Source of the DNA: Carex sylvatica
Taxonomy: Eukaryota > Streptophyta > Magnoliopsida > Poales > Cyperaceae
Length of the DNA: 18,681 bases
NCBI GenBank assembly: GCA_964058845.1
Contig: CAXKVR010000374.1
Location: forward strand, 1 to 18,681
Reading direction: 5' to 3'
Made by a program: the position numbers and the translations under genes. Below the pieces are notes generated by a model, which made no database searches, was not told the DNA's origin, and saw nothing but the letters and a program-made list of their open reading frames with translations. Positions 1-8,657 of the stretch are shown piece by piece. How positions within the stretch are numbered: the first letter of the stretch is position 1; every line of letters starts with the position of its first letter.

Positions 1-180
1 ATGTAGTTGTCTGTTAGTGTAGTTTACTATTTGGAGATTACTTTGTTAAGTTGTTTTCTCCTGTTATTTTATTGGCTGCGTCTGCTTTGTGTTTTGTCAA
101 TTTGTTGTTGAAAATAAATATGGGTCTAGTCTTTATTTGATTGACTGACAATCTTTATTAATGAATCCGAAGAGCGAAGA
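1..180. other. Unassigned flank or LINE 5' leader
   Basis: No coding region or RNA gene can be supported here. The stretch is T-rich and includes an AATAAA-like string near 114. It may be the 5' untranslated leader of the LINE that follows, or the flank into which that LINE inserted. The LINE's 5' end cannot be fixed, because no target-site duplication is available: its 3' end is missing from the window. Confidence 0.4.
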
Positions 181-2633
181 ATGGAGGCGACACAGAACTC
201 CCAGGCAAACCAAGATGGATGGCGGACAGTGACCCGGCGTAGACGATACCCTGAAGGATGGAGAGCGACAGCAACAACTCTCCAGCCCCCCTCCCTTCTA
301 CGGCCTTTTGTTCCTTTCGCCAACTCCTACGCCCAGGCAGTCACCAAACCCAAGCAGCAACCTAGATACACAACAAACCCTACTCAGCCTCTCCCTCCAA
401 CCAGGACCATTCCTCCTCCCCCAAAACCTATGACTGTCTCTCCACCACAGAACCTTAACGCACGCCCACACCCTACCCCTCTAAACCCTAATTCTACTCT
501 ACCAATGATCCAGCCTACCCACCCACTTACCATCACCACCGCAGCTGGCTCTACTACCCCACCATCCTCTCCAAACAACAGACCCAACACAGCCACCTAT
601 ATTTCCCCCCATAGCCCAACAGCGCTGAGGTTCCCTCCCTCACCGTTGTTCAAAGAATGGCATGGACGTTGTTTTAGGTGCTGTAGAACAGGTCACGCTA
701 CTGCCGCATGTCACTTCGCAGTCAAATGCAGGAAGTGTTGGGCGGATGGACATGTAGGGTCACGATGCAATGTCAGGTCTTAACTCAATGCGCAGGCCAA
801 ACCTTTCAAACCCCAGTCAGGATCAACAGTGAAGGCATTTGAACCAGACTTCGAGACCATGTTATCCGGAACTTTTTCTCATGTTCCTCCTGAGTTACCT
901 GAGGCTTGGCTGCCTGAGAATACGTGCTTTATCGAGAGGGATGAAGAGTACTACCAGGAGATTCAAAGGCTCCAACGTGCCATAGTGGTGCATAGATCAG
1001 ACCCAATTCCTGTGGAGAAAATCAAGGAGCTTATCATCCAGACTGGAATAGTAATGGCTACAGACCTGACTTTTGCCCTACTCTCTAGGAGAAGAGTACT
1101 AGTGCAACTGCCGGAAGGAGTTCAACCTGATGAGGTGATCTCTGCTATATCAGCTGAGCCGTGGGAACAGGGTATGAGTTTTCAGAGGTGGTCACCCCTT
1201 GAGGATGCTTCCATCTCCATTCCTAACTTCAAGGTGATTATCAATATTCTTGATCTACCACCTTACCTATACAGGGAAAAGGCAGTCACTAGGGCAACAA
1301 CAGCAATGGGGCTATATCTAAGATCCATAGCCCAGGACGATCCGATGAACCTAACAACCTATATGGCTGTCTTAGCTACGGACAGTCTTGAGAGGATATC
1401 CCCGGTTATTAAAATGTCAATGAGGGGATCAACTGGTATATGTCGGTTAGGGTCATCAAGGTGGCAACTGGACTCATATATTCTAAGCAATATCTTTCTT
1501 CTCTACCACCAAAACACACCAAGCCGGTTGCAAAAAGACCTATGGAGTGCAACGATGACAGTTCAGAAGAAGATGAAGATGTTTTCACCTGTTCATTAAG
1601 GTTCCTTCAAGAACTGTGTTATGGTAGAGATCCAAAAACCATCCCGATGGAGATCAAAGCTATGCTGGCCGAGACAAGGCGACCGAGAATCTGCATGGAT
1701 GACCTAACCACGTTCATACTGTTGCACAATGATTAAGTTTCAGCCACAGAAGATCAGGATAGTGGCCCCCCGGGTTTCAACAATAACATCTATACTGATG
1801 TGGCGGGTCCGTCTACAGGAGGTAAGGAAGTTCAGATGGAGGATACTACAACTCAGCCACAGCGGATCCTGCAAAGAAAATTATCTCCCCAGCTTTTATA
1901 AAGAGAACCACGTGATCCCAATACGAACAAAGGAGACCATTCAGTTCTGCGCCATGCACTAGCAGACACACGACCTGAGGGAAAGGCTAAGTCACGCGTG
2001 GCGAACCGGGACAAAGCCAAGCAAAAATCTAAAGATGAGGAAGATGTTATTCGGTCTATATCTATGAAAAAGGTGGGAAAACGGATAGAACCAAAGACAA
2101 GATATGGTGTGCTACACCGTAGACTACATGGGAAAGGGGTGCAGATTCCAGGTGCTCAACCAAAACAAAAGAGGCAACAAACAAAAGAACCTTCCAATAA
2201 TGGGAAAGATGTATGCCGCTAGACAGAAAAGGAGGTCCACAGAATCATACCGTTGAGAATTACGGATACTTATAAGATAGCGACAAAGAAAGCCCGTTTG
2301 AATGAAGACCAACCACATAATACAAGGCCCAGTAGGCCTAGAGCTCCACAGGTCTGTCGCGACCGTCCAGGGACCTCAAAGGTCAGGGAACAAAGCCCAA
2401 TTAATTTAGACAGGAGTCCAGATGGGTTTTATGAAGTGCATGTGGCTTACCAAACAATTTCATCTCTGGCAAATGGATGTGGTGTAACTATCTCAAATAT
2501 CGAAGAATCCATTCATGAGGAAAATGAATATTTGCGGGGGGCAGAGCAATATACATGTGACAGTGAGGCAAGAGAAGAGCAAAGCAGCTCGGATCCATTA
2601 AGAGATGAAGAATTGGGATCCGAAAGGGTCTGA
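181..2633 (+). pseudogene. LINE ORF1 pseudogene: CCHC knuckles plus DUF4283-like region
   Basis: This would encode the RNA-binding, chaperone-like ORF1 protein of a plant LINE. The ATG at 181 sits in a good plant context (AAGAATGG). The product starts with a Pro/Thr-rich low-complexity region. Two zinc knuckles of form CX2CX4HX4C follow, at 670-711 and 727-768. Next, at about 1060-1300, comes a region resembling the RRM-like DUF4283 fold (motifs FQRWSPLEDAS and INILDLPPYLYREKAV). The C-terminal part is basic and low-complexity. Breaks: an in-frame TAA at 781, a frameshift between about 1411 and 1440, then TAA at 1734, TAA at 1899 and TAG at 2220. The frame ends with TGA at 2631. Apart from the single shift, the pieces 181-1430 and 1434-2633 each stay in one frame, so the original was about 815 codons. 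The domain order, knuckles before the DUF4283-like part, is my reading and needs a profile search. Confidence 0.8.
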
Positions 2634-2697
2634 GCAAAGGGGGTTTATTTTAAGTAGTGATAATTTTATAGTAGTAGTGGTTTATTTTGTTTTCTTA

Positions 2698-5160
2698 ATG
2701 AAGAAAATCAAATTAATTTCATGGAACACTAGAGGGCTAGGATGCCCGGACAAGTGTAATGGAGTTAGTAGTGTGCTTAGAAGTACAAGGTGTGATGTGG
2801 TTTGTTTTGCAGGAAACAAAATTAAATGAATTTGATTTAGCATACTATTCAAGTTTCTTACTGATTTTTTTTGTTAAAAATTGTGTCTACATCAATGCAA
2901 TAAATCACTCGGGGGATGCCTAATAACTTGGAGGAAGAATTACACAAATTTAAATTCTTGGGCTACAAAGCACACTTGCACAGAAGTGCTTAGACAAGAA
3001 TCCACAGGGGGAATTTTTTCTGTGACAAATGTGTACGGGCCGAGTGTAGACGCTTTAAAACTGAAGTTTATCAAAGAAGTGGCTATGGTGGCATCTATGA
3101 TTACAACCAGGTGGCTATTGGTGGGCGATTTTAATATAGTAAGGTGGCTCATAGACAGATCAGGAGATCATAGGGAATGGAACTTGATGAACCTATTCAA
3201 CGACCTAATCCTCAATCTTCAATTGATAGATGTGCCGCTAAAGAACAGATTGTATACCTGGTGTAATAAAAGGCCAAGGCCAACTTTTTTGAGGATTGAC
3301 AGATGTTTCATGTCACCATAATGGTCATCTATTTTCCCGATCACCACTCTGCATGCAAATGACATGACCATCTCAGACCATGTACCATTGTTCCTAACTC
3401 TGAAGCATCGTCAGGGGAGTAAAAAACAGTCCTTGTTTGAATTATTTTGGTTTAGACATCCACAGTTCAACCAAGAATTGCGCAACTTGTGGGAAGTAAA
3501 TTCAGGGATAACACCTCCAGGTCTGGCATTTTCTGACAAGATTGTTAAATTGCATGTAGAGATGGCTGAGTGGACCAGGGGAAATTTTGGTCAATTGGAA
3601 ACACAATTACAGTAGTGTAGAAAAGTGGTGCAATTCTTTGATCGTATTGAAGAGAAGAAGAACCTGGATGTCAAAGAGTTTCGTCTCAGACAGAGAGCAT
3701 ATGATCTCGCGATAGATTCTGAAACTAAATGGAAGCAGAGGGCCCGGTGTCACTGGCTCAAAAATAGGGACAATAACACTAAGTTTTTTCATGCTTTTGC
3801 TTCGGCAAGGAATGTATGTAATACTGCCATGATTTTAACTGTGGAGGAGTTTGACATTTCGGGGGAGCAAGCAATCAAAAAGGCTTTCCTTGACCACATG
3901 AAATCAGTCATTGGCATGGAAGGCGAGGCTATACCATTCACGCCTCAGGCACTGTACCCGAACTCCTTTGATCTCTCCACTTTAGCAGAGCCATTTACAG
4001 AGGAAGAAGTGCAAAATACGATTTGCAACTTACCAAAAAACAAGTCATCGGGGCCGGATGGGGTCCCGAACGAGTTCTTGCAAGAATACTGGATCATTCT
4101 GAAGCACGACTTGATGGATATGGTAAATGCATTCTACACTCATGAACTGGATCTAAAAAAATGAATCGGGCAAACATTGTTATGATTTCCAAAAAGGAAG
4201 GAGCACGGGTCGTGTAAGATTTCAGACCCATTAGTATCATTAATGTCATGCCTAAACTATTATCCAAGTTACTAGCTTCACGATTATCGAATTACCTCGG
4301 GAATTTGGTCTCTTTGCACCAAACGATATTTATTAGAGGGCATCACATTGCGGAGAATTTTATTGCTACAAGAGAAATATTGAGTCATATCCACAACACG
4401 CACAAGCCATCAATTATATTAAAGATTGATTTCTCCAAAGCGTTCGACACGGTAAATTGGAAATTTTTGGAAACATTATTGTGGCAAAGGGGATTTCCTA
4501 CGAGATGGGTTAAGTGGATCATGACCCTACTTGACTCTGCATCCTCTAGGGTCCTGGTAAACGGGGAACCAACAGAATTTTTTTGGCACAAACGGGGTTT
4601 GCGACAAGGTGATCCCTTGTCCCCGATGCTTTTTCTCTTGGCGGCGGATGTGCTTCAAAAAATGATTGAGGTGGCAAACTCAACAATACCAAAACCAATC
4701 TCTAATAAGATCCCGGAGTCTATTTTGGCATTGCAATACACCGATGATACGGCTATGATTGCGAATGCAGATATCCCGCCACTTGGCACCCTTAAGATCA
4801 TACTCAAAGTGTTCTCTAAAATATCTAGACTGAAAATTAACTACAAAAAAAGTTCCTTTGTTGAGTTCAATCTTCAGTTGGAACATGTGCGAATGGTTAG
4901 ACTGATTATGGGTTGCAAGCAAGACTATCTGCCGGTTTCATATTTGGGTATGCCGTTAACTATCAAGAAACCACCTAAAAAGAGTTTCATGCCAATAATC
5001 GAAAAGTTGGAAAGAATGCTCTAAGGCTGGTTGGGGAAGCTCATCTCTAGAGGCGGCAGAGCTTAACTAGTCAACTCAGTACTCTCATCCATATCAATCT
5101 ATGTCATGAATTACTTCCGGTTGCCAAAGTGGGTTGTACAGAGGATTGATAGAGTGCGTA
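2698..5160 (+). pseudogene. LINE ORF2 pseudogene: APE endonuclease and reverse transcriptase, truncated
   Basis: ORF2 supplies the nick and the reverse transcription for target-primed insertion. The ATG at 2698 lies 64 nt after the ORF1 stop. Endonuclease motifs appear in order: ISWNTRGLG, QETKL (in a shifted frame at 2810), VYGP, LVGDFN, LRIDRC and SDHVPL (about 3379). The linker carries HWLKNRDNNTKFFHA. Reverse transcriptase motifs are KSSGPDGVPNEF (about 4042), DFRPIS (4218), KIDFSKAFDTVNW (about 4422), RQGDPLSP (about 4600) and the catalytic box YTDD at 4737-4748, so both aspartates are present. Breaks: an extra base in the T-run near 2805, a missing base in the G-run at 2911-2915, in-frame stops at 3319 and 3613, a missing base in the A-run at about 4155, and stops at 4215, 5022 and 5064. 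The sequence ends at the gypsy boundary, well short of a full ORF2. Confidence 0.9.
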
Positions 5161-5297
5161 TGTAACGTAGTGAAACTTTTAAAATAACAAGATTTCAAAA
5201 TATTAAATTAAATATAGTTTTAGTAGTTAAAAAAAAAATATAATGCTTGGAAATATTTTTATACTGACTGATTGAGTTAAGGCGTCAAGAATCGAAT

Positions 5298-5306
5298 TAT
5301 AAATAT
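5298..5306 (+). promoter_or_regulatory. TATA-like box in the gypsy LTR
   Basis: TATAAATAT matches the plant TATA consensus and lies in the first part of the LTR, where the U3 promoter is expected. A CT-rich block follows about 140 nt downstream. In such AT-rich DNA a match can arise by chance, and no transcription start can be seen. Confidence 0.3.
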
Positions 5307-5687
5307 ATCTGATTTGAAATTATTGAATGAATAACCTAAATTGTAGATATATGTACATATGAGGGGTTAGAGGCATTAATTTTTCCCTTTTACTTAATAT
5401 TAAACAAATGGAGGGACTTATTAGCAAAAGTGACCAAATAAATCACCCTCTCTCTTTCTCTCCCGTTCTTTCCCCTCCTTGTCCGCCTCTCTCTGTGTGG
5501 TCTGTTCCGCCAAAGAAAGAAAAAGAGAAAGAGAGAAGGAGCTCTCTCTTCTCCCCACCAAAAATATCGAAAAATTGACGAAACGAATCGAAAGGATTGA
5601 TCATCTCTCTCCCGTGTAGCAAACCTTGTTCTCCATTGGTATTTCTTTTCTTCTTTCTTTTCTTAAAATTCGAAAATTGCTCCATTG

Positions 5688-5837
5688 TTTAGGGTTTTGT
5701 TAGAAACCCGAAATTGTGTACCAAATTTGAGTAATTGACTCCCATTAACCGTTCCGGTTGTTGATTCGGTATTTCATCTCTCGATTTTATCTCAAATGTC
5801 CATTCTCTATTTTAGGGTTTTGGTTCAAATCCGAAAT
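5688..5837 (+). repeat. Imperfect 27-bp direct repeat in the LTR
   Basis: The copies at 5688-5714 and 5811-5837 both begin TTTAGGGTTTT and end CCGAAAT, agreeing at 23 of 27 positions by eye. A partial third copy of the distal part (GTTAGAACCCCGAAT) lies near 5905. Confidence 0.6.
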
Positions 5838-6613
5838 ATTTGTATAAATTATGTGTAATCTACCTTGATTTTGCTTCTAGGTTAATAAAATTTCGAATTA
5901 AATTGTTAGAACCCCGAATCTTGCAAAAATTGGAAATTATAAACCTTGAAAATTTATCTAAGTATGGTATCCATTCATCAATTAAAGCTTCTAATTTTTA
6001 TATGTTATTTTATTCATATGTTTATATGCAAACTGGGCCGTAGGCCTTAAAGTAAAGAAAATGTGAATTTGGTAAATTTATGTAAAGCCAAATAAATTGG
6101 AAATTTGGAAATGAGAAATATCGGATATGGAAAAAAATATGCAAATGTGAATGTGATTCATTTACTGGGCTATCAGATTTGATTTGGAAAACTTATTTTA
6201 TAAGATTTACTTAGTTCATAGGAATTTATTTTATTAATTCACCTATGCTATGTTAACATAGGCATAGACCCTATCGAGCACGACTTAGCGGAATCGTCGG
6301 AAGTTCGGAATCTAGTGATAGCTGATTCTCTACGCATCTTACGTGATCAGGTGCGGGGGTTCACGGGATCTGTCTTGGGATTTATTTTTAAGAATTAAAT
6401 AGTTACGTATAAATGGCATGTTGAATTTCTAATTGCATGCATCATGGCATTATTGCATAATTAAGTAAATGATATATCAGAATTGCTATATTTATGATGA
6501 CCTAGCATATTGGTATGGTTTTACCGATTGACTGTTCCTTTGATTTTGATAATGGAATGAAACCACAGTACTGAATTGATACTGTTATATTATATTATAT
6601 ATTCATAGTTATT

Positions 6614-6643
6614 GCAAAGTCTAGAGTCGACGCTAGACTTTGC
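6614..6643. repeat. Perfect 11-bp hairpin in the LTR
   Basis: GCAAAGTCTAG at 6614-6624 is the exact reverse complement of 6633-6643. The 8-nt loop contains the palindrome GTCGAC. A second hairpin, TGGGG/CCCCA, follows at 6665-6679, and a weaker ACCCA/TGGGT pair lies just after it. Hairpins in an LTR transcript could act in dimerisation, transcription ending or strand transfer, but no role can be assigned from sequence. Confidence 0.75.
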
Positions 6644-6892
6644 CTCATGAACCATATGCGCATTTGGGGAATGACCCCACTGAACCCAGTACCTGTTGGG
6701 TAGGGGATACTGTTGTTACATATATTATTGTGATTGTAGGAATACTGAACTGTGGTATAGTGATTGATGTGAAACTGTTACTGTATTGATAATCTTTGTT
6801 TCTGATTGAATTACTTTATTGCTAATCGTGAAATTCTGACTGATATGCATGTTTAATTATGAACCAGAACCAATAGAACGGTTAAGCCGACG

Positions 6893-6917
6893 AAGATAGA
6901 TAACTGATATCTATCTT
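6893..6917. repeat. Perfect 10-bp hairpin in the LTR
   Basis: AAGATAGATA at 6893-6902 pairs exactly with 6908-6917 across a 5-nt loop. A G:T pair would extend the stem by one more position. Confidence 0.7.
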
Positions 6918-7576
6918 TCCAACCTGACTTAGAGAGTTTGCATTTAGGTCCAAACATCCTGAATAATTCCGTTTTGATTTTCTCCAAATGTGATAATAGT
7001 AGAAGTTCGCTTGAATTCCCTTTCAAAGTAATTGCATTTCATGATTAGCGAATAAATAACTGATTAGTATATTAACGAATCGATTTAATTCTGATAATGG
7101 ATTTCTTACAAATCCAGTAGCCCTATTTAAATTCTGCACTGAGAAACTGCGAATAAGTTTCTCACCCCTCTTCCCTCTCGTGGGTTTTTCAGGAAACAAG
7201 GAATAGGATCTCGAGATCGTGCGGTGAGGAGAAGAAAGGATAGGTATAGATATGCCTCAGTTAATGATCGTTTTGTACTGGTTAAGTACTCAGATCATAT
7301 TTTGTTGTGTATAACCTTTGAACCAGACCTTTGTAAAACTTATTATAATTATGTAGTGCAAAATGTTTAATTCGTTAAGTAGGAGGTGTTGTAAGTAGGA
7401 TGTGTTTTAATTATCTGATTTCAATCAATTGCGTGTCTGAATGGTTAAATTATTTGGGTAAAGTTGGGATGAATATGAATCATCTCATCGTTCATGCCTT
7501 GTGAGTATATAAAAAATATATATATTCACGGCGTAACTGTCGCGCCCCCTGGTTCCGGGGTGTGACAGTTAATTGT

Positions 7577-7589
7577 TGGTATCAAAGCC
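7577..7589 (+). promoter_or_regulatory. Primer binding site for initiator Met tRNA
   Basis: TGGTATCAAAGCC matches the plant initiator-Met tRNA 3' complement (TGGTATCAGAGC) except at one position. It starts nine bases after the LTR end, which is normal for gypsy elements. It would prime minus-strand DNA synthesis. The leader from here to the Gag ATG at 7713 holds nothing else that I recognise. Confidence 0.88.
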
Positions 7590-7712
7590 AAGTTTGTTTT
7601 TAAACCCTAACCAGACATGATAGGATAAGCAAGTGGGGTAAGTCTAGAGTTAGATTGGTAACGTTAAACTGCGTGAATTGAAATCTTAACTTATTGATTA
7701 TTGAATAGTCAA

Positions 7713-8657
7713 ATGGAGAGAGATCTCGGAGAAATGTTGATTATGGCATATGAAAGAGGTCGTAGAGCGGGAAATCTGGAACGCGTACCAGCTCCTTTGG
7801 CTGGAGCAAATGGGGAGGAATTCCGACAATTATATGACGCGTTTATGCGTTTGGCACCCCCTCGGTTTGATGGGTCGGGGGGATATCCTGCTGCGGAAGA
7901 ATGGATGGTGAGTCTGAAAGCAAAGTTCACCCTATGCCGGGTGCCAGAGGTGAACAAAGTGGAGTTGGCCGCACAATTGCTTGAAAAGTCTGGTAGGCAT
8001 TGGTGGGAGGGAGTTAAAATGGAGTTTGAAGGGGACGAAGGAGAGATTACCTGGGAATGGTTTGAACAGAAGTTTGGGGAGCAGTTCTTGAGTGACTTAT
8101 ATCGGGAGACTTTGAGAAGCCAATTCCTGAACCTAAGACAGAATGAAAGGTCGGTAGAGGAGTACAACCGTTTGTTCTTTGACCTGTCCCGCTATGCTCC
8201 AGATGTGAAAAGGGATCTTGATAGATACCGAAGGCAGTATTTGGACGGGTTGGACCCGAATATTGCACTAGCCATACATCATTCCACAGCTGCAGGGGTT
8301 CCAGCTCTTATGAAATGTGCGGAGCAGACAGAAGTATATCTCAAGAGAAGTGCGCAACAGACCCTCTCCAGAAATGTTAAGCCTAAATTTGATCAAAGAA
8401 AGCAAGCGAGTGGATCGGGGGTTAGACCTCAAGCCCCTAGATACCCTACGGGACAGATAGTGGTACCTCAGTTTACCCCGGGAGCTATTGGACCTTGGTG
8501 TCGTATTTGCATGAAGCCACATACCGAATCTGAGTGTCGTCGCCTCAACCAGACTTGTCTCCGCTGTGGCAGCAAGGATCATTGGATCAGGGATTGCCCA
8601 AATACTTTTTCGGGTACACCTGGGAGCAGTGGCAGTGGTGGTTATAGAGGTCCATAG
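7713..8657 (+). pseudogene. Gypsy Gag (capsid and nucleocapsid) pseudogene
   Basis: Gag forms the cytoplasmic particle and binds the element RNA. The start is taken as the ATG at 7713, where the sequence becomes Gag-like (MERDLGEML), rather than the upstream TTG. The 314 codons hold the retrotransposon Gag capsid domain at about residues 45-210 (motifs PPRFDG, WWEGV, WEWFEQKF and LRQNERSVEEY). Two zinc knuckles follow: a CX2CX3HX4C version (residues 263-275) and a standard CX2CX4HX4C (282-295). The frame then meets TAG at 8655, in a Gly/Ser-rich linker. A TGA follows at 8688, after which the same frame runs into protease and reverse transcriptase. This suggests that gag and pol were one open frame, so I read these stops as mutations, not as a natural Gag end. 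Confidence 0.88.

Larger units (their letters stand above)
181..5160 (+). mobile_element. Decayed LINE (non-LTR) retrotransposon, 3' end missing
   Basis: Two consecutive reading frames in the same orientation match the plant L1-type plan. ORF1 is a nucleic-acid-binding protein with CCHC knuckles. ORF2 has an APE-type endonuclease followed by a reverse transcriptase. Both frames contain stops and frameshifts, so the copy cannot be autonomous. Recognisable LINE coding sequence (motifs LPKWVVQRI and similar) runs to about 5158 and stops where the gypsy LTR starts. The usual downstream parts (the Cys-rich zf-RVT region, sometimes RNase H, 3' UTR and poly-A) are absent. This fits disruption by the gypsy insertion followed by loss of the distal part. 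The 5' boundary is uncertain and may lie upstream of 181. Confidence 0.9.
5161..7567 (+). repeat. Gypsy 5' LTR, about 2.4 kb
   Basis: The left edge is set by the end of LINE coding similarity and by the start TGTAAC. The right edge is GTGACA at 7562-7567, an imperfect inverted match to the start, placed nine bases before the primer binding site. There is no second LTR in the window to align against, so the ends rest on these signals only. The LTR contains a TATA-like string (5298-5306), a pyrimidine/purine block (5445-5560), an internal 27-bp repeat and several perfect short hairpins. A 67-codon frame at 5840-6043 shows no recognisable domain and is not called as a gene. Confidence 0.75.

Noticed and set aside
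1729..1962. 77-codon frame as a separate LINE gene
   Set aside because: The neighbouring frame continues the ORF1 C-terminal part across this stretch with a stop at 1899, so this frame is a shadow.
5840..6043. 67-codon frame in the gypsy LTR as a gene
   Set aside because: AT-rich, no domain, and within the LTR; a frame of this length is expected by chance.
7709..8167. 152-codon minus-strand frame opposite Gag
   Set aside because: It mirrors the Gag coding strand, has no recognisable domain, and the plus strand explains the sequence fully.
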